DNA of 52,059 nt from Comamonadaceae bacterium (GCA_947453965.1 CANGIQ010000001.1:1-52059), one strand, 5' to 3'; shown: positions 40,367 through 49,047, numbered from the stretch's first letter. Program-made: numbers and translations. The notes: generated by a model not told the origin, from the letters alone.

Positions 40367-40741
40367 ATGTCCAATCAATCTGATTCGCTTGAAAGTGTTG
40401 TTATTGGTGACGGAGTGGTCGTGAAGGGTACTTTCACGGTCCCGTCAAAAGCCATCATCAATGGCGTTATTGAGGGTGATTTGACTGCAGAAGAGGTCTT
40501 GATCGGCCCAACAGGCAAGATCACGGGCCGAGTTTCTGCCAAAGTCATTGACGTGCGTGGACAACTCCATAACACCATCATCAGCGAGAAGAGCCTGATC
40601 GTTCGTTCGACCGGCAAGATCGCTGGCAAAGTTCAGTACTCTGAGATCGAGATCGAAAAAGGTGGCGAAATCGAAGGTACGTTGAGCCAAGGCGTCGATG
40701 GCCCTACCTTGCACTTGGGTGGCACCGCATCGGCGGTTTAA
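40367..40741 (+). CDS. Bactofilin (polymer-forming cytoskeletal protein), first copy
   Basis: The 124-residue protein is almost all bactofilin core. It is a right-handed beta-helix of hydrophobic-glycine repeats (VVIGDGVVVKGTFTVPSKAIINGVIEGDLTAEEVLIGPTG split over successive turns), with KITGRV, GKIAGKV and GGEIEGTL as turn units. Bactofilins self-assemble without nucleotide into filaments or sheets on the inner membrane and guide cell-wall enzymes. Its tails are very short. It starts a four-gene run with an M23 peptidase, a second bactofilin and an HTH/transmembrane protein, spaced 16 bases from the peptidase. Confidence 0.93.
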   Translation: MSNQSDSLESVVIGDGVVVKGTFTVPSKAIINGVIEGDLTAEEVLIGPTGKITGRVSAKVIDVRGQLHNTIISEKSLIVRSTGKIAGKVQYSEIEIEKGGEIEGTLSQGVDGPTLHLGGTASAV

Positions 40742-40757
40742 AACCCAGCGTTGATCT

Positions 40758-41801
40758 ATGTTGCTTCGCCGACTTCTCACGAGCGCGCGTCTGTTGCCCG
40801 GGCTGGTGTCCGATGGCTGGACGCGCCAGTATGAAGACGCGCGCATCATTCTTGAGCAAAACGGTGACCTGCACTATTTCAATCTGAGTGCGCGCGTGCA
40901 GCGTATCTTGGTGCGCGGTGGCATCATGACGGCGGGTGCCATGCTGGTGGCCATCGTGGTGCTGGTCGTGACGAGCACCAGCTTGATGATCAGTCGTGCC
41001 AAATTGGAACGTTCGCATGAAGAGGTCTACCGCGCCTTGCTGAGCAGTGCCTCGGATACCGAGGGCGGCGAGCGCTTGACCATGAATGACGAGCAAATGG
41101 TCGCCTTGGCGCAAACCATTCGCGACCGTGACATGAGCATTCGTCGCTTTGTGGACACGTCCATGGTGGCGGTGTCGCAAGAAAACGTGACCATGAAGTC
41201 ACAGCTCGAGTCATCTGGTTTGACCGAAAAAATCGTCAAAATCATTCAACAAAATGCAGCCAATGGCGGCTTCAATTTAGAAGACGATGTCAAGGGCAAC
41301 CCATTGCTGCGCGGCAAAGTGGCGGACGAGCTGTCCACCAACCGTGGTTTGCGCGAGGTGTTGTATGCCTTGCCCAGCGTCATGCCTGTGCCTAACTACA
41401 GCGTGACATCGGACTTCGGCGTACGACGTCACCCGATTTCTGGACAAACGCATTTCCACACGGGCTTGGATTTGTTGAGCGAGACAGGCGATGAAAAAGT
41501 TCACCCCGTCAAACCAGGGGTGGTGGTTTTGGCGCAATTTCATACGCAATACGGCAACACCGTGGTGGTGCGACACACCAATGGTGTGGAATCCTTGTAT
41601 GCCCACTTGGCCAATATGGCGGTCAAGGTTGGCGACAAAGTGACGAATGAATCTGTGGTGGGCAATATTGGCAGCACAGGTGCTTCATCCACTGGTAAAC
41701 ACCTTCATTTGGAAATCCTGATCGGCGGGTATCCAGTCAATCCTCAAAAAGTTATTCGGACGGCACAATATGTTCAACAAATCCAAAACCAGCAACATTA
41801 A
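40758..41801 (+). CDS. Membrane-anchored M23 (LytM) endopeptidase
   Basis: Likely peptidoglycan DD-endopeptidase of 347 residues. A cytoplasmic N-terminus (1-54) precedes one transmembrane helix (about 55-77), and a helical, charged stretch follows (80-165). The C-terminal M23 domain (about 216-335) keeps the zinc ligands H234 and D238 (HFHTGLD) and H317 (HLHLEI), and also H283 (YAHL), so it should be active in the periplasm. Bactofilin-linked M23 peptidases such as Csd1 of Helicobacter and LmdC of Hyphomonadaceae shape cells. Its position between two bactofilins fits the same role. It overlaps the second bactofilin gene by 32 bases. Confidence 0.92.
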   Translation: MLLRRLLTSARLLPGLVSDGWTRQYEDARIILEQNGDLHYFNLSARVQRILVRGGIMTAGAMLVAIVVLVVTSTSLMISRAKLERSHEEVYRALLSSASDTEGGERLTMNDEQMVALAQTIRDRDMSIRRFVDTSMVAVSQENVTMKSQLESSGLTEKIVKIIQQNAANGGFNLEDDVKGNPLLRGKVADELSTNRGLREVLYALPSVMPVPNYSVTSDFGVRRHPISGQTHFHTGLDLLSETGDEKVHPVKPGVVVLAQFHTQYGNTVVVRHTNGVESLYAHLANMAVKVGDKVTNESVVGNIGSTGASSTGKHLHLEILIGGYPVNPQKVIRTAQYVQQIQNQQH

Positions 41802-42249
41802 TCTCCCTGCTGAGACCGTTTCTGGTCCTGACGTGGACGACGACAACGTGCAGGACGAGGTTCAATCGGTTTCTCCCCCCCCCGCAGTCTCTGCACCAAC
41901 TCAGCGAAACAGCATGATGGACATGATCTCCGCCACCGCCAACAAGCCCTCTATTTTGAGCGAGGGCTTCTCCTTCCGTGGTGAGATTGCTGCCAAAGGC
42001 GCAATCCATGTGGAAGGCTCCTTGAACGGTCAAATTCAAGTCGATGAACTCACCATTGGCGCACGTGGTCAAGTTGAAGGCGTGGTCACTTGCAGCAGCT
42101 TGCACATCAAAGGCAAGTTCTCGGGCACCGCGACATGCAATGAGTTGATCGTGACCTCATCGGCCTCGGTCGATGGCCATGTGGTGTATCAAACCCTGTC
42201 GGTTCAAAAGGGCGCGTCTATCAAGGGCGAGCTTTTGTTGGTCAAGTAA
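41770..42249 (+). CDS. Bactofilin, second copy
   Basis: The 159-residue protein has a 60-residue, Ser/Pro/Asp-rich N-terminal tail and a bactofilin beta-helix from about 61: SEGFSFRGEIAAKGAIHVEG, then repeat units such as LNGQIQV, GQVEGVV, GKFSGTA and ASIKGELLL. It differs from the first copy in its long tail. The ATG at 41770 lies within the M23 gene and lacks a clear ribosome-binding site. ATG 41911 or 41914 could be the real start, which would shorten the tail and remove the overlap. Two distinct bactofilins may co-assemble. Confidence 0.88.
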   Translation: MFNKSKTSNINLPAETVSGPDVDDDNVQDEVQSVSPPPAVSAPTQRNSMMDMISATANKPSILSEGFSFRGEIAAKGAIHVEGSLNGQIQVDELTIGARGQVEGVVTCSSLHIKGKFSGTATCNELIVTSSASVDGHVVYQTLSVQKGASIKGELLLVK

Positions 42250-42274
42250 TTTTTTGGCCTGATTGCTCTCCGTC

Positions 42275-43060
42275 ATGCATCAAGAATTGCCTACGATCAA
42301 CGGCGAGTTGCTGCGTTTACGCCGCGAAACACGTGGTTGGGCCTTGAGTGATTTGGCGACGCGCGCATGCATGTCGATCAAGCAAATTCGACAGCTGGAA
42401 GAGGGCGGATCCAGTGCGTTCTACAGCGACACCATCAAATGGACGTCTGCTAAAAAAGTAGGCAGTTTGTTGGGCATGCAGCCTGAAGAGGTGTTTGTAC
42501 AAGTTGCACCCGCAGTGGTGTCGACGCCACCTGTCGATGCTGCCGATGTGGCCACAAACGAGGCGACAGCTGCGGTTGACTCGGTCGCAGCACCTGCGTC
42601 TGCTGAATCTGATCATGCGCGCCAAGATGACTTGGTTGATGTGGCCACAGACGCTTCGGTGGAGGCTACCGCAAGCCTTGAAACTTCCCACGTCACGAAG
42701 ACTCCGGTGTTGGCCTTGGCGGCGTTGTTTGTAGCTGCGTTGGCGGTGGCCGCATGGATGCGTCCTGAACCGGAAGTGGTGACAGAGCCGGCGCCTCCTG
42801 TGTTGCAAAACATGGCCACTGAACCCGGTGACGCCACCAGCGCACCCTCTGTGACACCTGCTCAAAAACCTGCGTCTACAACGCTGGTTGGAACTGCCGC
42901 AGCGCCGGCGTCTGCCACAGCCTCTGTGGCAGCGGCTTCAGCGAGCGTCCCTCGTGCGGTGACGCCTGCTGCAAGTGCTGCGTCTGCAGCGGTCGTCAAA
43001 CCTGCCAATGCTGTGCAGGCACCTGCAGCTGCCGCCTCCGTGGCGAGCAAGCCGCTTTAA
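42275..43060 (+). CDS. RodZ-like HTH and transmembrane protein
   Basis: A 261-residue protein from ATG 42275 (a TTG at 42263 is also possible; neither has a good ribosome-binding site). It has a cytoplasmic helix-turn-helix at about 9-75 (GELLRLRRETRGWALSDLA, then SIKQIRQLEEGG and KVGSLLGMQPEEVF). A variable linker follows, then one transmembrane helix at about 144-162 (PVLALAALFVAALAVAAW), then a roughly 98-residue Ala/Pro/Val-rich periplasmic tail. This is the RodZ layout, where the HTH contacts MreB rather than DNA. Coming right after two bactofilins and a wall endopeptidase, it may link cytoskeleton to cell wall. The low-complexity tail contains no recognised RodZ C-terminal domain. Confidence 0.78.
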   Translation: MHQELPTINGELLRLRRETRGWALSDLATRACMSIKQIRQLEEGGSSAFYSDTIKWTSAKKVGSLLGMQPEEVFVQVAPAVVSTPPVDAADVATNEATAAVDSVAAPASAESDHARQDDLVDVATDASVEATASLETSHVTKTPVLALAALFVAALAVAAWMRPEPEVVTEPAPPVLQNMATEPGDATSAPSVTPAQKPASTTLVGTAAAPASATASVAAASASVPRAVTPAASAASAAVVKPANAVQAPAAAASVASKPL

Positions 43061-43084
43061 TTTTTCTCTGTATTTTTTACGCTT

Positions 43085-44185
43085 TTAACGCGTGGCACCT
43101 AAGGCCAATGCTTGGTCGCGGCTGGTTTGTAGATCCATGGGGTTGGGCGCTTGCAGTGGCCAGCCACCCATGTGTTCACGCGCAATGCTGTGCATGCCTT
43201 GCACCCAGGCCGCGCTGTCGTTGAGGCAGGGAATGTAATGAAACGCCTTGCCGCCAGCGTGCAGATAAGCCTCTTGTGCTTCTTGTGCAATTTCTTCCAA
43301 CGTCTCTAAGCAATCGCTGGTGAAGCCTGGACAAATCAAGTCCACGCGCTCCACACCTTGCTGTGCGAGCGCCACCAAGGTGGGCTCGGTGTAGGGCTCC
43401 AGCCATTTGGCTTTACCGAATCGGGATTGAAACGTCACCATGTACTGCGACTTGCTCAGGCCCAAGGCCTCGCCCAGTAGGCGCGCTGTTTTGTAGCATT
43501 CGCAGTGGTAGGGGTCGCCCAAATGCAGAGTGCGCTCGGGCACACCGTGAAAGCTCATCACCAAGCGGTCGCCTTGCCCATGGGCGGCCCAATGCCCACG
43601 TACACGCTCCGCCAAAGCTTGGATGTAGGCCGGATGGTCGTGGTAATGGTTGATGAAACGAAATTCGGGCAATAAACGCGTGCGCAGGCCCCAGGTGTAG
43701 ACCGCATCGAACACGCTGGCCGTGGTAGTGCCCGAGTACTGGGGGTAGGCAGGCAACACCAAGATGCGGGTGAAACCTTCGGCCTTGAGGGCATCGAGCT
43801 GCGCGGGCATGCCGGGGTTGCCGTAGCGCATGGCATAGCGCACCGTCACGGCCTCGCCGCTGGCATCAAAGGCCTGTTGCAGAGCCTGGGCTTGACGCTC
43901 GGTCCACACCTTCAGCGGCGAGCCTTGATCGGTCCAAATGCTGGCGTACTTCTTTGCTGATTTGGTAGGACGCACCCGCAAGATGATGCCGTGGAGGATG
44001 GCCAGCCAAATCACACGGGGAATTTCAACCACCCGATGGTCGCCCAGAAATTCCGCCAGATAACGGCGCAGGGCCGAGGCGGTGGGTGCATCGGGGGTGC
44101 CGAGGTTGCACAGCAGCACCGCGGTGCGGGGCGCTTGTCCGTGTTGGAAAGAGGGTTCTTTGGCAAAGGTGGTTTTGAACAGCAT
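43085..44185 (-). CDS. hemH: Ferrochelatase
   Basis: Last enzyme of haem synthesis; it inserts Fe(II) into protoporphyrin IX. ATG 44185 gives 366 residues starting MLFKTTFAKEPSF. A longer in-frame start overlaps the divergent HAD gene and is rejected. Conserved features are AVLLCNLGTPDAPTASALRRYL, AMRYGNPGM, LPAYPQYSGTTTASVFDAV, the active-site histidine in VMSFHGVPERTL, YHCECYKTA and the catalytic-glutamate segment CPGFTSDCLETLEEIAQE. It converges with the RodZ-like gene. Its ATG is only 19 bases from the divergent HAD gene start. Confidence 0.96.
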   Translation of the reverse strand: MLFKTTFAKEPSFQHGQAPRTAVLLCNLGTPDAPTASALRRYLAEFLGDHRVVEIPRVIWLAILHGIILRVRPTKSAKKYASIWTDQGSPLKVWTERQAQALQQAFDASGEAVTVRYAMRYGNPGMPAQLDALKAEGFTRILVLPAYPQYSGTTTASVFDAVYTWGLRTRLLPEFRFINHYHDHPAYIQALAERVRGHWAAHGQGDRLVMSFHGVPERTLHLGDPYHCECYKTARLLGEALGLSKSQYMVTFQSRFGKAKWLEPYTEPTLVALAQQGVERVDLICPGFTSDCLETLEEIAQEAQEAYLHAGGKAFHYIPCLNDSAAWVQGMHSIAREHMGGWPLQAPNPMDLQTSRDQALALGATR

Positions 44186-44204
44186 GCGGTATTCTCGCCC
44201 AGTG

Positions 44205-44900
44205 ATGCTCGACCTTTCAAAAATCCAAGCCATAACCCTTGATCTGGATGACACCTTGTGGCCCGTGTGGCCCACCATCCAGCATGCGGAACAAACTTTG
44301 CACGACTGGCTGCTCGTGCATGCGCCGCAAACCGCAACATATTCCCAATCTGCCGATGTGAAGCGCGAGGTCCGTGCCCATGTGCAGGCGCAGCATGCCG
44401 ATCGGTTGCACGATCTGAGCTTTTTGCGCCAAGAGGCAATTCGCGAAAGCCTGCGCCGTGCGGGCGATGATCCGCATTTGGCCGAAGACGCATTTGCGGT
44501 GTTTTTTCAGGCCCGCCAGCAGGTAACCTTGTTTGAGGGGGCGCACGAGGCACTGGAGAGGTTGGCGGCACGCTATCCCTTGGTTGCAGTGTCCAACGGC
44601 AATGCCGATGTATTTCGAACCCCTGCGGGCGTGCACTTTCACGCGTCAGTCAGCGCCCGTGACACGGGGGTGGCCAAGCCTGATCCGCGCATTTTTCACG
44701 CTGCGGCGCAACGCTTGTCGTTGTCACCCGATGCCGTGTTGCATGTGGGCGATGACGCCTTGGCCGATGCCGCAGGGGCACTCAGGGCGGGCATGCAAGC
44801 GGTGTGGGTCAACTCCGACAACCACCCCTGGTCACATGCCGAGCCGCAACCCTTCACCGTGCGCCATATCGCAGACTTGTGCGATCACTTGTTGGCCTGA
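44205..44900 (+). CDS. HAD-superfamily hydrolase
   Basis: Predicted phosphatase of 231 residues with all four HAD motifs: DLDDTLWP (nucleophile region, about 13-20), VAVSNGNAD, AKPDPRIF with the lysine, and VGDDALADAAGAL. The cap is helical, C1 type. ATG 44205 lies 19 bases from the hemH start. GTG 44202 is an alternative. The 3' end overlaps the converging hpnE gene by 69 bases. Similar HAD proteins hydrolyse sugar phosphates, phosphoglycolate or nucleotides, and nothing here identifies the substrate. Confidence 0.9.
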   Translation: MLDLSKIQAITLDLDDTLWPVWPTIQHAEQTLHDWLLVHAPQTATYSQSADVKREVRAHVQAQHADRLHDLSFLRQEAIRESLRRAGDDPHLAEDAFAVFFQARQQVTLFEGAHEALERLAARYPLVAVSNGNADVFRTPAGVHFHASVSARDTGVAKPDPRIFHAAAQRLSLSPDAVLHVGDDALADAAGALRAGMQAVWVNSDNHPWSHAEPQPFTVRHIADLCDHLLA

Positions 44901-46133
44901 ACGCACTGCGCCCTCCAGGGTCGAGGGGTAGGGACCGTCCACATAGTCACCGCAAGCCCATAGGCCAGGGGCAATGAAGGCCTCGGGTCTGCGCAAGCCC
45001 GGTGTGCAGGCCAGCGTGGCACGCTTTTCGACCACGGTTTGGACCACCTCTAAAGACGATACGCCCAGCTGATCGGCCACTTGCTGGCGTACCTGCTGCG
45101 CGATCTCTTCGCGCGTGCCTTGACTGGCGCTCACGACGGCCGCGAGCAAACCCTTTTGGCCATTCAGCAGACCACGATCAAACACAAACTGAGCCGGCGC
45201 TTGTGCCTTGCTGGCCAAGGCCACCATGGGACGCGGTAGCCCCCGAAATCCAGGGTCTGTGCATTGCATATAGACAGTGGCAATCGCCTCTGTGGCGAGG
45301 GCTTGGGCTTGCTGTGCCCATGCTGGGTGGTGGTCTGATACCAAGCGTGCGGCTTCCCGTGAGGGGCAGGCGATCAAGAGCGGGTGGCGTGCATCGTGGG
45401 TGCTGAGATGGGTCGAGATGTCGTGTGCGTCGCGTCGCTGGCCCAAGCGGATGCGAGCGCCTCGCGCCGCCAACCACGACAGGCAGGCGTTGGGAAACAC
45501 AGCGCCTAAATCAACCCGTGGGATCAAGAGGTCTGAGCTGCCGGGGTCCGTCAGCAAGGCGTCGTGCAACACGCGCAAAAAAACACGGGCGCTGGCTTGG
45601 TGCATGGGGGTGTTGAGGGCCGACAAGCACAGAGGTTCGATCAACTGTGTGATGACGCGATCAGTCAGTGCGGCGTGATCGTTCAGCCGCTGTACCGTCC
45701 AGTCCGAATCGCAGTCAAAGCCCATGCGTTGCCACTGCCAGCAGGCTTTGAGCAATTGGGTTTTGTCATGCCAAGTCCAACCGCCTGCGGTGTAAATACC
45801 GGCCAACACATTGAAAGGCGCTGGCCAATCGGTCAGATGCAGGCCCTGGCCTTGTGTGTCGCGCAGATCCAAGGGCAAGCGCTGCAACACCTGTTCTGGC
45901 TCAACCCCGACGGTGCGCATGAGCTGCAAGGTCTGTTGGTAGGCGCCAATCAAGATGTGTTGGCCGTTGTCCAAGGGCAGGCCCGCAAAAGTCTGTGGCA
46001 GGGCGCGGGCGCGTCCGCCGGGCTCTGCCGCTGCTTCGTAGAGCGTGACCTGCCAGCCTTGTTGAACAGCCGCCACCGCAGCCGACAAGCCTGCCCAACC
46101 TGCGCCGACGATGGTGATGTGTTGCAAGGCCAA
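44832..46133 (-). CDS. hpnE: Hydroxysqualene dehydroxylase
   Basis: FAD-dependent amine-oxidase-type enzyme that reduces hydroxysqualene to squalene, the third step of the HpnCDE route. The 433-residue product has the dinucleotide motif VGAGWAGLSAAVAAVQQG at the N-terminus, the second flavin motif GGRARALPQTFAGLPLDNGQH split by the strand, and the C-terminal ACGDYVDGPYPSTLEGAVRSG FAD-binding segment. The start appears to be a TTG at 46133 (another TTG lies two codons later), with no nearby ATG and a weak ribosome-binding site. It follows hpnD by 22 bases. Confidence 0.9.
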   Translation of the reverse strand: MALQHITIVGAGWAGLSAAVAAVQQGWQVTLYEAAAEPGGRARALPQTFAGLPLDNGQHILIGAYQQTLQLMRTVGVEPEQVLQRLPLDLRDTQGQGLHLTDWPAPFNVLAGIYTAGGWTWHDKTQLLKACWQWQRMGFDCDSDWTVQRLNDHAALTDRVITQLIEPLCLSALNTPMHQASARVFLRVLHDALLTDPGSSDLLIPRVDLGAVFPNACLSWLAARGARIRLGQRRDAHDISTHLSTHDARHPLLIACPSREAARLVSDHHPAWAQQAQALATEAIATVYMQCTDPGFRGLPRPMVALASKAQAPAQFVFDRGLLNGQKGLLAAVVSASQGTREEIAQQVRQQVADQLGVSSLEVVQTVVEKRATLACTPGLRRPEAFIAPGLWACGDYVDGPYPSTLEGAVRSGQQVIAQVCDMAHGEGLRLGM

Positions 46134-46155
46134 GTTGCCCGTTGAGCGTTTAGGT

Positions 46156-46995
46156 TTAGAAGCGACCCAAGGCTTGCATCTTCCAAGCCAACCAGAGTTT
46201 GCGCAGCGGCGTGAGGGCCACGCGTTGGGTCAGAACGGGAAAGTGCTTCGCTTCAATTTCGCGCAGCAGGGTGCGGTAAATGCTGGCCATCATCAAGCCC
46301 GGTTTTTGATGCCGCAAGTCGGCCGCAGGCAACAGGGCCAAAGCCTCGTCGTACAAGGCATGTGCGCGGGCGGCTTGAAATTGCATCAAGGCCTGAAAGC
46401 GGTCCGAATCGAGGCGGTTGAGCACCTCATGGGCTTTGACATCAAATTGCTGCAGCTCGGCCACAGGCAAGTAAATGCGTCCCCGCAAGGCGTCTTCGCC
46501 CACATCGCGGATGATGTTGGTGAGTTGAAACGCCTGTCCGAGCTTGTGCGCATAGGCCGTGGTGGCCGGATCGGTTTGGCCAAAAATGCGAGCCGACACT
46601 TCGCCCACCACGCCTGCCACCAAATGGCAGTAGCGGGTGAGGTTGGGGTAGTCGAGGTAGCGGGTTTGGGTCAGGTCCATCTCGCAGCCTTCGATCACTG
46701 ATTGCAGCGCGGCTTGTTCAATGCCAAATTCTGGGCACAAGGGAACGAGCGCTTGCATGACGGGATGGCTGGGTTTTCCTGCAAAGGCTTGGCGCACTTC
46801 GTTGTGCCACCAGGCTAATTTGGAGCTCGCCACGCCAGGGTCGGAGACTTCGTCCACCACATCGTCGACTTCGCGGCAAAACGCATAGAAGGCCGTGATG
46901 GCTGCGCGTCGCTGGGGCGGCAAAAACAAAAAAGCGTAATAAAAGCTGCTGCCCGAGGAGGCGGCTTTTTGTTGAACGTAGTCTTGGGGTGTCAT
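46156..46995 (-). CDS. hpnD: Presqualene diphosphate synthase
   Basis: Squalene/phytoene synthase-family enzyme that joins two farnesyl diphosphates to presqualene diphosphate. The 279-residue product begins MTPQDYVQQKAASSGSSFYYAF, as HpnD proteins do. The first Asp-rich motif is in FCREVDDVVDEVSD and the second in RDVGEDALRGRIYLP, with LTNIIRDVGED preceding. It lies second in the hpnC-hpnD-hpnE order, 55 bases after hpnC. Products feed hopanoid or related triterpenoid synthesis; no cyclase gene is in this window. Confidence 0.93.
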   Translation of the reverse strand: MTPQDYVQQKAASSGSSFYYAFLFLPPQRRAAITAFYAFCREVDDVVDEVSDPGVASSKLAWWHNEVRQAFAGKPSHPVMQALVPLCPEFGIEQAALQSVIEGCEMDLTQTRYLDYPNLTRYCHLVAGVVGEVSARIFGQTDPATTAYAHKLGQAFQLTNIIRDVGEDALRGRIYLPVAELQQFDVKAHEVLNRLDSDRFQALMQFQAARAHALYDEALALLPAADLRHQKPGLMMASIYRTLLREIEAKHFPVLTQRVALTPLRKLWLAWKMQALGRF

Positions 46996-47050
46996 GTGTG
47001 GGCCATTATCGGTGTGCTGATGCCGTGTCCGGCGGGTGCAAGGCGGGTTG

Positions 47051-47848
47051 TCACATCCACAGGCTGCGCCACAGCATGCGCACGATGTCTATCTTGTTGA
47101 GCGTGGGGCGCGGCCAGTGCTCGGGTGTATTGGCGTGACCTGCGTGTTGTGCATCGAGTTTGTCCAAAATGCGCAAGCCACCTTGCACCACGGCACGCAG
47201 CTCCCAGCCTGCACGGCCGGGGACGCGGTGGACCAGGGGAGCGCCTTGCATCATCAAGGTTCTGGCAAAGTGCAGTTCCGCCAACAAGCTGCTCCCTTCA
47301 GGTAAATAATTGCGCCCGCGTTGCAAGTCAGTGCTGCGGTCTTGCCAAAAATTGATCAGCTGCAACGCCGTGCAAATCGCATCGCTTTGCGTCAAAGACG
47401 TGGCGTCCTGCACACCATACAGATGCAAAAGCAAGCGGCCCACCGGATTGGCTGAGCGGCGGCAGTAGTCCAGCAGCTCCGCCGTGTCTTGGTAGCCTCT
47501 GCCAGCGCGGGTGTAGGCCACGTCTTGTTCAAAGGCATCGAGCAAGTCGTGCAGCAAGGTGTGGGGTAGCTGGTGCTGGGCCACCACACGGCCCAGTGCA
47601 GTGAACACATGGGGCCAACGCGTGCTGCTCACCGCAGCGCCTGATGTGCCGGGGGTGAGGGTCTGGTTCAAATCGGCGCGAAATTCAGCCAGATCTTTCA
47701 AACGCTGCTCAGCCGTGACGTCCCCCTCATCGGCCAAGTCGTCAGCCGTGCGCGCAAAGTGGTACAGCGCCACGATGGCGGGCCGCAGCTCGGGCGGACA
47801 CAGCCAGGAGGCGACAGGGAAATTTTCGTAATGCTCGATGCCGGACAT
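47051..47848 (-). CDS. hpnC: Hydroxysqualene synthase
   Basis: Squalene/phytoene synthase-family enzyme converting presqualene diphosphate to hydroxysqualene. ATG 47848 gives 265 residues beginning MSGIEHYENFPVASWLCP, the HpnC start. A longer in-frame start at 47896 lies in the divergent promoter region. Motifs are FARTADDLADEGD (first Asp-rich) and INFWQDRSTDLQRGRNYLP (second), with RRSANPVGRLLLHLYG typical of HpnC. It is the first gene of hpnCDE and is divergent from the RND adaptor with a 95-base gap. Confidence 0.93.
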   Translation of the reverse strand: MSGIEHYENFPVASWLCPPELRPAIVALYHFARTADDLADEGDVTAEQRLKDLAEFRADLNQTLTPGTSGAAVSSTRWPHVFTALGRVVAQHQLPHTLLHDLLDAFEQDVAYTRAGRGYQDTAELLDYCRRSANPVGRLLLHLYGVQDATSLTQSDAICTALQLINFWQDRSTDLQRGRNYLPEGSSLLAELHFARTLMMQGAPLVHRVPGRAGWELRAVVQGGLRILDKLDAQHAGHANTPEHWPRPTLNKIDIVRMLWRSLWM

Positions 47849-47943
47849 AGATGAAGACGATTGTCGCGTGTCCCTCTCGCTACCCAGCGTCACCAAGATC
47901 GGCTACATTACTAACCAACGAGTCATTAACGATTGAGCACGTC

Positions 47944-49047
47944 ATGTTTTCTTCCCTTCTCCCTTTCAACCGTTCTTGGATCAGCGTCTCTGGTCTGGTG
48001 ATCAGCGCCGCTGTATTGACGGCGTGCAACAAAGCTCCTGTGCCCCAAGAGCCAGTGCGAGCGGTCAAGCTCATCACAGTGGGTGCATCGGCTTCAACCC
48101 TGGATTTGGAGTTCTCAGGCGAGGTTCGCGCACGCATTGAGGCGAGTTTGGGCTTTCGGGTGGCGGGCAAGTTGATCAGCCGACCTGCAGAAGTGGGGCA
48201 GCGCGTGGTAGCAGGGCAGTTGCTGGCGCAAATCGACCCACAAGACTACCGCTTGGCGGCAGATGCTGCCGCCGCGCAAATGGCGGCTGCACAAACCAAC
48301 CGCGATTTGGCGGCGGCCGATTTGAAGCGTTACCAAGGCTTGCGCGACCAGGGCTTTATCAGCGCGGCCGAGTTGGAGCGTCGTGAAGCGGCTTTCAAAG
48401 CCGCGCAAGCACAGTGGCAACAAGCGCAAGCCCAAAACACGGTGCAAGGCAACCAGTCGAACTACACCCGTTTGTTGGCCGATGGCGCGGGCGTGATCAC
48501 CTCGATCGATGCCAATCCGGGTCAAGTGGTGGCGGCAGGACAGCCCGTGGTGCGTTTGGCTTTGGATGGTCCGCGTGATGTGGTGTTTTCCGTGCCTGAG
48601 GACAAATTGCCGCAGCTCAAAGCTGGCAGCAAGGTGCAGGCGCAGCTGTGGAATAGCGGTCAAACCTTGCAAGCCCAAGTGCGCGATGTATCGGCCAGTG
48701 CAGACCCCATCACCCGCACCTTTTTGGTCAAAGCGGCTTTGCCCCAAGGCGCAAATGTGGTCTTGGGTTCCACGGTGAATGTGAGCTTGCCATCAGCGGG
48801 CGCCGCAGGCGCGCCACGCATCACACTGCCCACCAGCGCTTTGCGCATGGAGGGTGGTGCCACCTCGGTGTGGGTGTTTGACCCCAGCACCATGACGGTC
48901 AAACCACAAACCGTTGAAGTCAAAACCGCCGATGGCAATGATGCGGTGGTGACCTCGGGTTTGCAAAACGGCGATCAGGTGGTGGTCTCTGGCGTGCACG
49001 TGCTGACACCGGGCCAAAAAGTGTCTGTCTTCGCTGGCAAGAAGTGA
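47944..49047 (+). CDS. RND efflux periplasmic adaptor lipoprotein
   Basis: Membrane-fusion protein of a tripartite efflux pump. ATG 47944 gives 367 residues with a lipoprotein signal (LVISAAVLTAC, lipid-anchored C28). A lipoyl-like half, ASLGFRVAGKLISRPAEVGQRV, comes first. An alpha-hairpin rich in Ala/Gln/Glu (about 100-160, QMAAAQTNRDLAAADLKRY) follows, then the second lipoyl half GVITSIDANPGQVVAAGQPV. Beta-barrel and membrane-proximal domains complete it. The pump gene begins 10 bases after. No outer-membrane channel gene or regulator lies in this window. Confidence 0.93.
   Translation: MFSSLLPFNRSWISVSGLVISAAVLTACNKAPVPQEPVRAVKLITVGASASTLDLEFSGEVRARIEASLGFRVAGKLISRPAEVGQRVVAGQLLAQIDPQDYRLAADAAAAQMAAAQTNRDLAAADLKRYQGLRDQGFISAAELERREAAFKAAQAQWQQAQAQNTVQGNQSNYTRLLADGAGVITSIDANPGQVVAAGQPVVRLALDGPRDVVFSVPEDKLPQLKAGSKVQAQLWNSGQTLQAQVRDVSASADPITRTFLVKAALPQGANVVLGSTVNVSLPSAGAAGAPRITLPTSALRMEGGATSVWVFDPSTMTVKPQTVEVKTADGNDAVVTSGLQNGDQVVVSGVHVLTPGQKVSVFAGKK

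Noticed and set aside
47904-47935. TetR-type operator in front of the RND adaptor
   Set aside because: The ACTAACC...GAGT symmetry is weak, and no TetR gene is adjacent to the efflux genes in this window.
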